The translations under genes and the position numbers were made by a program. Shown here one piece after another: positions 32,967-45,200 of a stretch of 64,000 nucleotides of DNA; the stretch's first letter is position 1; every line of letters starts with the position of its first letter. The DNA is from Nitrospira sp. (GTDB taxonomy: Bacteria > Nitrospirota > Nitrospiria > Nitrospirales > Nitrospiraceae): positions 79,690-143,689 of the forward strand of contig JAFEBH010000027.1 in NCBI GenBank assembly GCA_018242765.1, read 5' to 3'. The notes under the pieces are model-generated. The model ran no database searches, was not told the origin of the DNA, and was given only the letters and a program-made list of their open reading frames with translations.

Positions 32967-33794
32967 TTATCCTCTGAGTAACGTGAGCGCTTGTTGAGGC
33001 AGCGTGTTGGCTTGTGCCAACGTCGCAATGCCCGCCTGCACCAAGATCTGATTCTTGGTAAACACCGAGGTCTCCTGTGCGACATCAGCGTCGCGGATTC
33101 GCGATTCTGCAGCCGTGAGGTTCTCACTCGTGACTTCTAGGTTGGCAATGGTTGCCTCAAACCGGTTCTGAATCGACCCATATTCGGCTCTCGCGGTGGC
33201 AATCGCGCTGATCGCATTGTCGACATTTGCCAACGCGCTGGTGGCATTGGCGGAGGTCGAGACGTTCACACTGGACAGTCCCAACGAGGTTGTGGTGATG
33301 TCGTTCAAGTTAAGACTCAGCGTGTTGCCACTTCCGCTCCGGAACCCGATCGCGATCGAGAAGCTGATCGTCGAACCGCTTGTCAGCGCCTGGCCGTTGA
33401 ACTCGGTCACTTGCGCGATACGATCGATTTCCGAACGCAGAGCAACGAACTCTTGATCGATATAGGACCGTTCCGTGTTGCCCACTGTGCCGCTCGCCGA
33501 TTGTGAAGACAGCTCACGGAGCCTGGCCAGCAACGAACCGATCGTGGCAGCAGCGCCGTCGGCGATCTGCGTCAGGCTGATGCCGTCGTTGGCATTTCGC
33601 GTCGCCTGGTTGATGCTGCGAATCTGTGCGCGCAAGGACTCGGATAGTCCAAGACCAGCCGCATCATCCGCAGCCCGCGTAATTCGCAAGCCGGATGACA
33701 AGTGCTCAACCGAACGGTTCAGGGCCAAGGTATTGACCGAAAGGTTCCGCTGAGCCGCGATGGATGCGGGGTTATTGTTAATGATAAGTGCCAT
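32967..33794 (-). CDS. fliC: flagellin
   Basis: 275 residues, short for flagellin because the outer D2/D3 domains are absent. The conserved N-terminal D0/D1 (LIINNNPASIAAQRNLSVNT, LSSGLRITRAADDAAGLGLS) and C-terminal D1/D0 (NRFEATIANLEVTSENLTAA, VFTKNQILVQAGIATLAQAN, LLRG) are intact. The middle (about 140-190) is Ser/Thr-rich (STISFSIAIGFRSGSGNTLS), which could accept O-glycans; the neighbouring island encodes glycosyltransferases. A sigma-28 promoter lies about 100 bases upstream. Only one flagellin gene is in the window. Confidence 0.97.
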   Translation of the reverse strand: MALIINNNPASIAAQRNLSVNTLALNRSVEHLSSGLRITRAADDAAGLGLSESLRAQIRSINQATRNANDGISLTQIADGAAATIGSLLARLRELSSQSASGTVGNTERSYIDQEFVALRSEIDRIAQVTEFNGQALTSGSTISFSIAIGFRSGSGNTLSLNLNDITTTSLGLSSVNVSTSANATSALANVDNAISAIATARAEYGSIQNRFEATIANLEVTSENLTAAESRIRDADVAQETSVFTKNQILVQAGIATLAQANTLPQQALTLLRG

Positions 33795-33893
33795 TCGCCT
33801 TCCTCCTTGAAACTAGAACATCGTCCGCCGCTGCGCTTCCGACATCCGTGTAGAAGCCGTATTCCCTTAACGCCTGTACGTGGCGTGCCTGTC

Positions 33894-33920
33894 TTATCGG
33901 CTAATCTCCCTGGGACTTGA
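33894..33920 (-). promoter_or_regulatory. sigma-28 (FliA) promoter of fliC
   Basis: Minus-strand TCAA, exactly 15 bases, GCCGATAA. The -10 half is a perfect match. It predicts a 5' leader of about 90 nt. Confidence 0.85.
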
Positions 33921-33987
33921 GCTTCCGCAGGAATTCGTAGAGATGAGGGGCTACCCGCTAGAATGAGAACGAATGAACATCACAGGC

Positions 33988-34515
33988 TCAGACGGCAATG
34001 CGTGGAAGGATCTCATATTCCAACAGATCCGCCATCCGCACCGTATCGCGGATATGCCTCGCAGCCAGGAGCTCTTCGATCCATCCCGCGATGGCATGCC
34101 CCGGAGACTGGGTTCCAAGCTGTTTCTGGCCGTTCTCAATGATCTCAAGCGCATCCGCAACTTTTCCCAGCCAGACATCGAATGCCGACAGATCCTGTGC
34201 CCCCATCCGAAACTGATTGGCGAGCGAGGTGCCTTCGGCCGCAACTACACGACGATATCGCTCGATCGCGCCACGTGCAGATTCGAGCAGTTCCGGCTGC
34301 GTCGCTGAAGTCGCGACCAACTCGCGGTAGCGAGCGGACGGTTGTTGGAGGAGATGTGGATCGATGTCCCGATCTGTAATCCGACGACTGTCCAACATAA
34401 CGGTCGTCACGATTCGAGACCGAGCATGCGCCCGTTCGCTCAGATCAGCAAGGATGTCACCAAGGGTCGCGGTGCTGACGGCTTGCCATTGCTCGTTGTC
34501 CAATTGAATATTCAT
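33988..34515 (-). CDS. conserved-looking protein of unknown function at the end of the glycosylation operon
   Basis: About 175 residues, predominantly helical: NIQLDNEQWQAVSTATLGDI, ILADLSERAHARSRIVTTVM, then QPELLESARGAIERYRRVVA and a final AWIEELLAARHIRDTVRMAD. No signal peptide, membrane helix or catalytic motif is seen. The start at 34515 is chosen for GGGGGGAG eight bases upstream. It follows the GT9 gene by 28 bases and precedes the fliC promoter, so it is probably the last gene of the operon starting at 47099. Function unknown; a chaperone or scaffold for flagellin modification is a guess. Confidence 0.65.
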   Translation of the reverse strand: MNIQLDNEQWQAVSTATLGDILADLSERAHARSRIVTTVMLDSRRITDRDIDPHLLQQPSARYRELVATSATQPELLESARGAIERYRRVVAAEGTSLANQFRMGAQDLSAFDVWLGKVADALEIIENGQKQLGTQSPGHAIAGWIEELLAARHIRDTVRMADLLEYEILPRIAV

Positions 34516-34543
34516 GTGTCGTCTCCCCCCTACATCATCCAGC

Positions 34544-36187
34544 TCATGCCGCTTGCCGCTCGGGCCCAACCATGATTAGATTTCTCGCATGATCAGGTGT
34601 GAGACACCGATCAATCTCTCTCACACGTCTCAGCCAGGTTTGATACGCGCCAGACTGATGCTTCGCAAGTCGGTCCAAACCGAGGACGTTGTCGCTTTGG
34701 ACCTGTCGACCAAAGGCTGCTGCGAGAGGGGCTAGAACCTCTGTTGCCATTCCAATGCGGAGCAACCGCTCCTGATCAGCTTTTTGCTCACGTTGAAGTC
34801 GTTTCAACTCTGAAATATCGACTGATGCACCACCAGCCAATTGCACGATCTTCTCCGCTCTTCGGCATGCCGCCTCCAGAAGAGGCATGAGAGTCCGCAA
34901 TTGTCCTTTCACCTCCGATGCATCAGGAGGCAACCCTTCAGGGGGCGACAGGTGGCTCCGCAATCCCGTATGTGTTTCATACCAATAGCGACGCCAAAAC
35001 GCCGCATACCATTCCGTAACAGGAGACTCTATTCCCCCTTTCAAACGAAATGTGCCCAGCCCATCCTCATCCACTCCGGACTCATAGAGGCGTCCCCCAG
35101 CTACCCTCGTGGGGCACGGCCCTGCCCCCAGTACATGACACATGAGATCAGCCACAAAGTCCGGCGAGATACGGTCCTTGCACGCATGGTGGGCACAGAC
35201 TTGCTCAAACCCACAGGGGGCACAATCCAGCTCCGGTTGAATCACCCAATGACCAGGCCCATAGGGGCCGGTTTCCTGAAAATCAACATGTCCCACAGAA
35301 AGATCAACGACCGATGTGCCGACCGCCACGCCGATATGCATAGGCCCCGTATCGTTGGTCAGCAGCAATCGGCACTCCGCCAGTAAACCGGCGAGTTGGT
35401 TCAACGTCGTGCGGCCAGCCATATTCTTGACCGGGTTCTTCCCTCCGGCTTCTCGATAAACCTGTATGACTTCTGCGATGGTCGCTTCCTCTTCGCGACC
35501 GCCGATAAACACAATCCCTCCTGGCCATCGTCTGCTGAGGTTCGCCAGGGCTAAACCAAAGAGATGTGGCCGCCAGGCCTTCATGCCGTCGCTTGCTCCT
35601 GCCTGTACGGCAATCCACTCTGCTGCTCCCGTGAGGGTTTCTCTCGCCCACGCGTAATCCTCAGGAGAGCACGACAGCCGAAGCGGTGCAAATGTCCCTG
35701 GGCGACTTCCACCAAGTGCATAGATGTCGACGAGATTGAAGCGATTCAATCGCCGAAACTGGTGAAAGTCACAGAAATACGCCATCCAGGGATTCTCGAC
35801 GACCGTGCCACCGTCCCACGCGCTTTGTGCCCCTCGGATGTCTGGTGCTCCGATGAGTCCCGCCAGGAGCGCGCTTGGCTTGTTGAAGGTCAGATTGATC
35901 ACACGATCATATCCTCGTTCTGCTAGCGGCTTAACCCATGAGACTGCATCCCGAAAGAGCGTGATGACATCCTTCACAGCCGCCCGGCTGTCATCGATCA
36001 GTTCGTGGAAATCAACGGTGATCACCTCGCGCAACCCACTCAGCAACGATACAACCGGGGCAAATCGTCGATCCACGATCAGATCAACCGCCACTCCCGG
36101 CCATTCTTCCTGAAGTCGATCCAACAATGCGCCCATTTGGACGAGATCGCCCATTCGCGTGATGTTAATGATAAGGACTTGTTTCAC
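34544..36187 (-). CDS. GT9-family (heptosyltransferase-like) glycosyltransferase with C-terminal extension
   Basis: 547 residues. The first 340 match the ADP-heptose transferase fold: VLIINITRMGDLVQMGALLD, WIAVQAGASDGMKAWRPHLF, LLTNDTGPMHIGVAVGTSVV with the nucleotide-sugar DTGPMH motif, and DLSVGHVDFQETGPYGPGHW. A Cys-rich stretch (CAPCGFEQVCAHHACKD) follows as in many GT9 enzymes, then an extra 190-residue C-terminal helical part. Members usually build LPS core; here the location next to fliC and the lack of LPS genes suggest flagellar glycan work (inference). Sugar donor unknown. Confidence 0.82.
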   Translation of the reverse strand: MKQVLIINITRMGDLVQMGALLDRLQEEWPGVAVDLIVDRRFAPVVSLLSGLREVITVDFHELIDDSRAAVKDVITLFRDAVSWVKPLAERGYDRVINLTFNKPSALLAGLIGAPDIRGAQSAWDGGTVVENPWMAYFCDFHQFRRLNRFNLVDIYALGGSRPGTFAPLRLSCSPEDYAWARETLTGAAEWIAVQAGASDGMKAWRPHLFGLALANLSRRWPGGIVFIGGREEEATIAEVIQVYREAGGKNPVKNMAGRTTLNQLAGLLAECRLLLTNDTGPMHIGVAVGTSVVDLSVGHVDFQETGPYGPGHWVIQPELDCAPCGFEQVCAHHACKDRISPDFVADLMCHVLGAGPCPTRVAGGRLYESGVDEDGLGTFRLKGGIESPVTEWYAAFWRRYWYETHTGLRSHLSPPEGLPPDASEVKGQLRTLMPLLEAACRRAEKIVQLAGGASVDISELKRLQREQKADQERLLRIGMATEVLAPLAAAFGRQVQSDNVLGLDRLAKHQSGAYQTWLRRVREIDRCLTPDHARNLIMVGPERQAA

Positions 36188-36233
36188 CGCAACATGCCAC
36201 CTTGTTCTTGAGACTCACGCTTCACGATTCACG

Positions 36234-38051
36234 TTAGACCAGGTCTCGGGTTTCCGCCCGATAACTGTCGAGCATCAGGATCAGCAATTCTTCTCGAGCC
36301 AGCTGCCGACCCGGTGCCCGTGCTCGGATATCGGCGGCGAGGTCCTTCAACTCGACCCGCTGTTCAGCAGGGAATCGACCCAACAACGGAACAAGTTCCG
36401 GCACCTCTGTCGCTCGCGCTGTGAGTCCTCGGGTCGACCGGTCTCCTCGAAGAATCGAACCGATTCGGTCCGGTTGGTGCAGACCAACTACGGAGAGAAG
36501 ATCTTGCACGCGGTGACGATAGGTATGGTCACGCAGGACCCGTCGACGCGATGCCTCAGCGTGAGCATCCCGGGCATCGGTGTCAGTCAACCACTCCCCG
36601 ATCAACCTCGGGACGTCCTCTGCTTGCCGAAAGCACACGACTTCGTCCGACGTAAAGAGTTCCGAAAGAAGCGACCGCTCATCCACCAATTGAAACGCAC
36701 CACATGCGGCAAGCTCAAAGGCACGAGGGTTGAGGAAATCCGGTTGCGGGTCGAGGCCGAGACCCGAAGATGAATGAAGATTCAGGTTGATCTTGGTAGC
36801 GTTAAAGACCTTGACACAGGTCTCAGTATCGATGCGCGCACCGTTCCGCTGCAGGACACCGGAAAGGTCGATCGCTCCATCCCATTCGTTACCCCATACT
36901 TTCAGCGACCACTCCTTCGACCGCCAGTGCGGCAATAGGTTCCGCCGATTCGCATAACCAGCTCCCACAAACGACACGTCGGCTCCATATTCCTGCTGCT
37001 CAGACGAGGTCAGCGACATCGGACGATGCACGTTAGGGTCCGCGGCCATCGGAAGATAGTGAACCTGAGGCGCCCCGGCCCGCTTTAACGCGTCGAGACA
37101 GTCCCCTTGCTGGATCACAAACCAGTAATCGTACCCTCCCGCCAATTGACGCCAGTAGGTCAGATGGCGATAGTTTTCGACGAACCACATCGCCGTCAGA
37201 AACTTCTTCTTGCGCAGATGCTGCAGCACTGCCAAGCTCAACGGGGCTTGGGCTATGGCCAGAACCAGATCAGGGGGATCCTCTGCAAGATGCGCCATCG
37301 TGCTCAGGCTCAGGACATCGGCAAATCGGCTTTGGAGCATCAAGCGGTGTCGTAATTCACGGCATGATCCGAAGACCTCGTAGCTGGATTGATGCACCTG
37401 ATGATCGAGCCAACTCACCCGATGACCCAGCTCGTTCAAGGCGGAGACGACATACCGGGCGATCGGGAGAGATCCTCCATAAATAGGTCCGACCACGGCT
37501 ACGTGCAACTGACCTCCGGCTTTTGCCGCCATGGCACGACGCAGCCTTGCCTCAAGGCGCTGATGGAACTCGGTATGAAACCGTGCCGCCGGCTCATACG
37601 TGAAGAACCGGAGAGGGGACGATTGTGCCGCCAGCTGCGCAGCCATATCTTCGGCTGTGCCCGCAACCCAGTGGATCTTGTTCATCCATGCACCAAGCGG
37701 CCTCACACCACATGCATCCTTGAGCACGGACGGATCAGGCACTACGACGACCAGTCGTGCATCCGGTCGGCAAGCACCCACCAACGCCTCTATGTGATAG
37801 AGGAGCCCCACCCCCAATACCACGCCCACTTCACCGGACTGCCATTCTTTGGCTTGTTGCTCGGCCCAAGACCTGGCTTCTTTCTTGGGATCGTACGCAC
37901 TATGGACCCATTGACCCTGGTGTGTCGCCGAGGGAGCACCTTCGCGTGAGGGTACAATCGTCAGGAGACCGCCCTGACTACCCTGCACCGCCTCCGTAAG
38001 ATCAGGAGCAGTCTGGCGAAGACCTGCAAGATTGTGATTTAGATACTCCAC
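36234..38051 (-). CDS. CgeB-like GT-B glycosyltransferase
   Basis: 605 residues. The second half reads like CgeB/DUF3880-type glycosyltransferases: VSFVGAGYANRRNLLPHW, TKINLNLHSSSGLGLDPQPD, then PRAFELAACGAFQLVDERSL, the glutamate-containing EX7E-like donor region, and VLRDHTYRHRVQDLL. The N-terminal half has a Rossmann-like portion (VAVVGPIYGGSLPIARYVVS). The first 110 residues resemble part of a motility-accessory or MAF-like segment only weakly. No membrane helix. It lies ten bases after the GT9 gene 38061-39254. The acceptor is presumably flagellin, by location. Confidence 0.78.
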   Translation of the reverse strand: MEYLNHNLAGLRQTAPDLTEAVQGSQGGLLTIVPSREGAPSATHQGQWVHSAYDPKKEARSWAEQQAKEWQSGEVGVVLGVGLLYHIEALVGACRPDARLVVVVPDPSVLKDACGVRPLGAWMNKIHWVAGTAEDMAAQLAAQSSPLRFFTYEPAARFHTEFHQRLEARLRRAMAAKAGGQLHVAVVGPIYGGSLPIARYVVSALNELGHRVSWLDHQVHQSSYEVFGSCRELRHRLMLQSRFADVLSLSTMAHLAEDPPDLVLAIAQAPLSLAVLQHLRKKKFLTAMWFVENYRHLTYWRQLAGGYDYWFVIQQGDCLDALKRAGAPQVHYLPMAADPNVHRPMSLTSSEQQEYGADVSFVGAGYANRRNLLPHWRSKEWSLKVWGNEWDGAIDLSGVLQRNGARIDTETCVKVFNATKINLNLHSSSGLGLDPQPDFLNPRAFELAACGAFQLVDERSLLSELFTSDEVVCFRQAEDVPRLIGEWLTDTDARDAHAEASRRRVLRDHTYRHRVQDLLSVVGLHQPDRIGSILRGDRSTRGLTARATEVPELVPLLGRFPAEQRVELKDLAADIRARAPGRQLAREELLILMLDSYRAETRDLV

Positions 38052-38060
38052 AGAATCTCC

Positions 38061-39254
38061 TTATCCCACCGGAGTGGGATGCAACTCCCGCCAGATTGAT
38101 TCTCGTTGACGCGGTACTGTCGGTTCCTGTCCTGCCGGAACATAATAGGCACCCCACGTATCTCGATGACTTTCCCACACCGACCAGTTCGGAGGAACAG
38201 GCACTGGCTTGTTCGCCAAGATCGCAATCGTTTCATCGATCGGCCAAGTTTTAGGACAGAGCGACCGTGAGACTGAATCGCTTTCACCTTCCCCTTCCGC
38301 CTGCCACACCCAGTGGTGCAACCCATAGGGCCCTGTCTCATGAACTCGCGCTCTGGCAAAATACCATCCAATCACGTTGATCCCCAGGGCAGCCGCCAAA
38401 TGGAGTGGACCGGTGTCGGCCCCAATCACGACCTGACAACGAGTCAAGCCCTGTGCCAATTCGGTCAGAGAAAGGCGACCTGTCGTGTCCCACACCCGAC
38501 CCAGGAGTGAGGATGGAAGGAGAGATTGAATTGCATGGGCTCGCTCTTGTTCTTGCTTGCTGCCGAATAAGACGAGACGACTTCGTGGAAGCGTGTTCAA
38601 ACAGGCTATGATCAAGCAAGCCCAGACTGTGATCGGCACCAATCGGTCTTCTTCTCCTGCCCCTACGAGCAATCCAGTCCAACACCCCTCGGACTGGCCG
38701 ATCTGATTGAGCTCATCGGGAAGCGATGCAACTGGGACACGCATCGGTCGCATTCGTTTCGGTGGAGAGGTGCCACACATCCCGCAAAATGCATCAGCTA
38801 AATGAATACGATTCTCTCTTCGATCACTGGCGATGGCCCTCACATAGGTCGCCCATGGCGATAATGTCTGATCGAGTGGCCCACCGACTATGGCTCCGAT
38901 GCTCTCCCGCGCAAGGAGTGCCCCAGCCAGAATGGCGCGAGGATGCTGGTTGAGCACGAAGGCACAGTCATAAGGATCATTTGCAATCGCTCGAAAAGCG
39001 GCATCGGCTTCGACGAGAGCGTCCGGATGGAACTCTCGCTCCGCGACGCGTGCCCGTTGATTCCAAGCGGCACCATCCCAGGGCACCACCGCTGCAATTC
39101 CTGGAATCATTCGCCCGATCTTTTCCAACTGCGCAGGGCACAACAGATCGACAGTCCAGTCCCCATGCGCTTCCTTGAACGCTGTAATGACCGGGATCGT
39201 TTGCACAAGATCACCGAGTCTGGCTAATTGGATGAGGAGGACTCGTTTTCCCAT
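38061..39254 (-). CDS. GT9-family (heptosyltransferase-like) glycosyltransferase
   Basis: 397 residues: VLLIQLARLGDLVQTIPVIT at the N-terminus, TGLLVGAGEEDRLVPITVWA, VVIGADTGPLHLAAALGINV (donor-site motif), then FARARVHETGPYGLHHWVWQ. A standard-length GT9 enzyme with both Rossmann halves. Only five bases separate it from the giant enzyme upstream, so the two are co-transcribed. Donor and acceptor unknown; flagellin modification is inferred. Confidence 0.85.
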   Translation of the reverse strand: MGKRVLLIQLARLGDLVQTIPVITAFKEAHGDWTVDLLCPAQLEKIGRMIPGIAAVVPWDGAAWNQRARVAEREFHPDALVEADAAFRAIANDPYDCAFVLNQHPRAILAGALLARESIGAIVGGPLDQTLSPWATYVRAIASDRRENRIHLADAFCGMCGTSPPKRMRPMRVPVASLPDELNQIGQSEGCWTGLLVGAGEEDRLVPITVWACLIIACLNTLPRSRLVLFGSKQEQERAHAIQSLLPSSLLGRVWDTTGRLSLTELAQGLTRCQVVIGADTGPLHLAAALGINVIGWYFARARVHETGPYGLHHWVWQAEGEGESDSVSRSLCPKTWPIDETIAILANKPVPVPPNWSVWESHRDTWGAYYVPAGQEPTVPRQRESIWRELHPTPVG

Positions 39255-39258
39255 CTCT

Positions 39259-42200
39259 CTACGACGAAGCCGCTTCCATGGTCAGCACTGCTTCCCTTCC
39301 CGAAATTGCTCGCCCGAGTTGCTCCAACCCGTCATACGTAGGAGCGATCCGCAAGAGCGCGTCATACTCCCGCCTGGCGGCATTGATCTGTTCGGCTCGC
39401 AACAGGACGCCGGCATACGCAAAGCGGGAAGCGAGGTCCTCCGGATTTCTCTTTACATAGGAATGCAATTGGTCGCCCAATTCCTGCCAACGATTTTGTG
39501 CTGCTCCGGCACGAAGCAACCAATGAATCGCCTCTGCATCATCGGGATAGTCCACCAATACTTCCCGAAACCGTTCCCAGGCTCCCTGTGCGTAACCTCT
39601 TCCCATTGCGGCCATTCCCATCCCCATCAGACATGTCCTGCGTTCGACACCGCCATGAAGTGCGGTCCCAAATGCCATCTCCGCTTGTTCATGCTGCTCT
39701 CGCTGCATACAGAGAATACCTTTGAGCAAGAGCCCCTCTGCATGCATAGGATGCTGTTTCAGCAATAATTCCAAGCGGGCCTCGGCCGTGGCCACTTGGC
39801 CCTTGGTCAAAGCCTCTCGAATGATGGTGATCTGTTCCTCAAACGGGTTATCAATCGTCGCCACACGCCGTCTGAACGCTTCGGCCATCGTCGGCTGCTT
39901 GACAGCCTCAGCCACCGAAGCGCCCCACATCAGCACATCGCGGTCAGCCGGCCACTCAGCATAGCGTGCCAACTGACGCACCACTGCGGCCTCATCGCGG
40001 TGTTTGCCAGCCTGTTGTGTCTCTGCCACCACTTCCCACGCCTGTCGGTCCTTGGGGTCCTCCAATAATTGCAGCGCCTGCTGGCTTCGTCCATGTTGCG
40101 AAACCTCGACCACCTTATACCCATCACTGACGAAGAGACTGTCATTATCAACCAGCCACCAAGCCTTCCCCCATCGCTGCATCAACCGCCGACCATTCTC
40201 CGCCTCATGCTGCTTGCGACCAGGTGTTTGGCTTTCCAGATGGAATACGACACTCTTCGGCTGGTACACGATGGTATGGCCTCGTTCGCGCACTTTGAAG
40301 CAGAGGTCCACATCCTCAAAGCCATTGACATAGCCCTCTTCAAATCCACCCACGTCGCTGAACAGCGAACGCCGGATTAAGAGACAGGCGCCGGTCACCG
40401 CATTCAACTCACGCCGTTTGTTGACTGCGGGATGGCTTTCCGCAAATCCTCTGTAGATGTGGTAGGGCGTATGACTACGTCGATCAACCGCCACTCCGGC
40501 ATGCTGTACGGACCGGTCCTGATAGAGCAGTTTACTTCCTACAATGGCCACGTTCGGGTGAGCCTTCACCTCATCCACTAACGTAGAAAGCCATCCCTTC
40601 AAAGGAATCGTGTCATTGTTGAGGAACACCAAATAGTCGCCTGTGGCAGCAGCAGCTCCTTGATTGCAAGCCTTGGCAAATCCTAAATTCTCTGAATTGC
40701 GAATCACCTGTACATCGCCGCTCAAGGACTTCATAAATTCCTGGGTACTGTCGGTTGAACCATTGTCCACGACAATGACTTCGTACGAAACGCCGTCCGT
40801 CACCTCTGACAAAGCGATCAAGCACTGCGTAGTCAGGTCCACCTTGTTCCATACGGGAATAATGATGGAGCAGTCGAACCGCTTCACGGCGAGCTCTCGC
40901 CTCATCGCGGCCAGACGCTCACGCTGGTGCTGGACGATCTTCGGATACGGGGCGGCATGGTGCACATATTTCCGATAGATAATCTCCGCAGTTCTGACAA
41001 AAGCCTCTCGCGGCTGGCTGGACATCGTTGAACCATCGATCCGCCAGGTAAATTCGGCAGTTGTCTTCGGAATATGGATGAACAAATAACAAGCCGCAAG
41101 CCTGATCCACAGATCCCAGTCTTCATGCACATAGAGACTTTCGTCGAATCCCCCGACTTCATCCAAACATGCCCGCTCGTGCATGACACAGAGCACCGGC
41201 ATGTAGTTATTGATCAAGAGTTGGTGGGCATTGAACTCGTGAGAATATGGGCGATCACGTTGGTATTCAGTGATCCGTCCATTAACCACCCGCTCATGCA
41301 CACGCCAGGCATCCGTATAGGCCACTTTGCAGTCACCGACTTCCAGTCGCTTCACCAAAGTGCTCAGGTGGTCTGGAAGAAATCGATCGTCATCATCCAG
41401 ATAACACACATACTTGCCCGTAGCCTGACGCAGTCCGGTGTTACGGGAGGCTGCAAGACCACGATTGCGGTCATGGGTCACCAGCATGATCCGTCCATCT
41501 CGATTCAGGTCCGACACAATAGCCTCGACCGGAACGGTGCCGTCATTCACGACGATGATCTGAAAATCCTGGTACTCCTGGCTCGCCACACTCTCGATGG
41601 CCATCCGCAAACGGTCGGGCCGATTGTAGGTCGGGATAATGACGCTGACCATGGGCGGCCGCTTCATCGATGGCCGACCCATCTTTGCTGCCGCCCGTTG
41701 CGCCGCCCACACCTGGTAAATAGGGACCAGCTCTCGAGTCTTCAGGTCATGCGCCGTCACCGACGGGATATACCGCAGAGAAGGAATCTCGACATGAACG
41801 CGTTCGATCCCCACAGGGGCGAATTCCTGCCCGATGAGGTAGTTTTCCAATTGTTGTTCGGTCACCCAAGCCTCAACCGGCTGGTTAGGCGGCGCAATAG
41901 TTTGCCAGCGTTCCCACATCTCCCCGCGCGGTGTGGTAAGAATCAGATAGCCATCCGGTGTCAACAGCCGCTTGAGCCCCTCCAAGAAGGTCGGTTTCTG
42001 TTCATGCGGCACATGCTCGATGACTTCGGAGCACAACACCACGTCATAGGGACGGAAATCAGACCGCGCGAGCACCGTCTCAGCTGTCCCCGGCTCAAAT
42101 CGATACTGAGGGAAAAGCGTTTTGGCGTGCGCCACAACTCCAGCCACCGGCTCGACCCCTTCCACCGTGCCGTACGCAGAGGCAAGGTTAGTCAACCACC

Positions 42201-45200
42201 CGCGCCCACATCCGATCTCAATGATCCGCAACGAGGCGTCCGGATGATTTTTACGCACACGCTGCAGGATATGCTCGAGAAATACAGCGATCTTCACCCA
42301 GCGTGCCGCCTCGTCAGGATTCGGCTCAGGCATCGACCAGTAGGGGCTGTTAACGAACAGGTTGACGTAGAACTGATCCTGATCCATGAGACCCTCGTAT
42401 GATGGGATTATCACGTCATGCGTAGTCGGTTGTTGTTTCACACATGCTATTGTTGCTCTCGTCGCCGGAGCTTCAGCCGGAGAGCTTATGCGGTCCTGTA
42501 ATCCTGCAGAGCTACCCGTCTTAAGCCGTCCATACGTAGCCAAAAGTTCGTCCCGCTCCCGCGCCACAGTCGCAGGCATTTCAAACAGCGTGGCTAACCG
42601 GCCGGTCTCCAGCAGAGTGATCCAAGCAGCCAGTATCGGCTCCCATTGAAAGCACATGTCCCAATGTTCATATCCAGCCTGGCCCAACCGGGATCGGTAA
42701 TCCGGATGCTGCCTCAGCACCCATACAGCTTCCGGGAATTCCGCAAGCGGTAGTACCAACCCACCGGCTTGTGCTGTCGCGGTCCCACACCCAGGAGTCG
42801 CGAGCCACGGACGCCGGAGACTCATGGCTTCCAGCAAGCACAGCGGAGAAACTTCCCCCTCGGAGCAGAGCAGGACCAGATCAGCCGCCTGCATCGCCTC
42901 AGCCACCCCCTGCCGATCCAGTCCTGGGATAAACAGCACCTCTGGTCTGGCGGCAAGCGCCGTACGCACCTCAGCGACATACTCCGTTTCACACGTCTCA
43001 TGCCCAATCATCACCAGCTTGACCCCTGACGGAACCGGCGTGAAGGTGTTAAGCAATCTCAGATGATTCTTCACCCGATACAAATTCGCGACCTGGAGCA
43101 GCACGAATGTATCCTCGGCAATCCCATGCCGCCTCCGGAAATCTCCCGTTGGTGCGAGTGGCTTGGTGCCATTTGGGATCATCATGGTGGGAATCCGTTC
43201 TTCCCGACAGTAACGGGCATCCGGCGTCTGCTCGCCCAGGACAATGACCGCGGTAGACTGATCCGCGAGCTGCCTCAGCACCGACTGACCATGTTGGCAG
43301 CTGCGCAAGAAGTCATACCCCTCCTGGTTGATCGTGGGTTGGAAGAAAATGCGCCGGGACTTCAGATCCGGAATCTCCAGCATAACGTAGAAAAACGGAT
43401 GGATCGGGGACCCAAGCACAATCACCGCCTCATACCGGCCCGACGCCACCAATTGCGCCACTTCGCCTCCAGCCACAGGCAAACCATCGTGCATCACCTC
43501 GGGACCTGATACTTCGATGATCTCGATGCCCCGATACATTCGAGACGCTCGATCCGCCTGACGATGGCACGCGACTTGTACTGAAAATCCCGCTTCCGTC
43601 AAACCAATCCCCAAGTCCTCCACCACCATTTCTACCCCACCGACAGAGGGCCAGAAATGGGGCGTCACGATCAGGATCGGTTTCGATCTTGCCGCGGAAT
43701 TGCTGACCTTAGTTATCTTTGACTCCAACGTACCCGGCTTCCACTGGACCTGATCGAACGGAATGGGCGGATTCGAGAGAGGCATGTCAGATTTCGATGG
43801 ATCATACGGCTGAGTCGTGGGCTGCTCCGACAGGAAGAGGCGCGTGAAGACCTCTAGCTCTTTCAACGCATACTGGCGGGCATCCTTTTCCCGATTTGAC
43901 ACCAGCGGGGCCAACACAATGCCATGGGCCGCTCCCAACAAGGCAAAGAGTGCCAACAAATCGCCCGATTCCCTAAACTGGTCCGCTTTTCTCCGGATAT
44001 CGACGGTCAATGTATTCCATTGCCGGATATCCTTTTCATACATCGTTTTGTATCGACGATAGATCGTTGCCGGCGTGTAGTGAGTACCATGCTGGCCCAT
44101 GACATCGGGATGCAGAATCCAAGCAATCCCCTGTCGCCCCATCTGATCGAGCAGATCCATTTCGCTGGCTTTGACGTCTTGGAACATCAGCGGCTTCATG
44201 AGCGCGGCTCGATAGATTTTGACTCCCTGGATCGGGATGCCGCGATCCTCGTCGAACAAATGGAAACAGATCATTCCGACGTCGTCAGGTGCGGCTTCCA
44301 TCACCGCTTCCATGGACGCCACGGCATCCGGCTGGAGAATCATGTCTTCATCGACCTGGATGAAGTACTCGGTCCGGCAATCCGAAATCATGCGTTGAGC
44401 GGCCGCGCTGAAAGGGCAAACATTCCGGATGATCTCCAGTTTGAACGTCGTGCCCAGTTGCGCATCCAACGCTGTCTTGCACGCCGGAAAGGCAGGGTCA
44501 TCAACTGTGAGCACGAAAACCGTGGTTTTGGTGTCGTATGATGGGGGACAAGATGCCGAGGACGCGCCTAAACTAATCGGTAAGTGGAAACCTGCCCTGG
44601 TGCCGTAATCCGGCTCTGCTCCTGTCTCAATCCATCTCAAGGTTTGCTGAATCCGGTATTCGCTGGTGTGGTATCGCTCAGCCTTCCGCCGCCCGGCCCG
44701 CGCGACTCTTTCGGCAAAGGGACGATCGCGAAGCACCCGCTCCAGCTTGGCCGCTAAGGCTGCCGGCTGATCGCCGGGAAACAGGATGATCTCCTTATCC
44801 GCTTCGAATAGATTGCGATTCTTTGGATGAGCCGGGATCGACCAGGACAAGACCGGGCGTCCGGATGCCATGCTTTCGAATACGCGGCCGCCATAAAACT
44901 TCGCGAGGCTCGGCAAGTTCACGATCGCGGCCCAGTGGCCAAGCGCCGCCATCCATTCCGTGAACTCACCTTCGCGGACTTGTTGCAGACAAGCCGCATA
45001 GTCGTTCAATTGCGATTCGGACACAGGCCGACCGCTGGTCAAGAGCTGCTGCGACGCCTGTTGCAGACGATCGAACATGCGTTGATAATCAGTGGGTGGA
45101 TCAGCGGGCTGCTGGAACGTCATGAGGTCACGGAGCGCGGGATGAGCCACCCAATTCCGCCGCGGCCCATACGGCACGCCGTGGAATACGGCTCGATCAA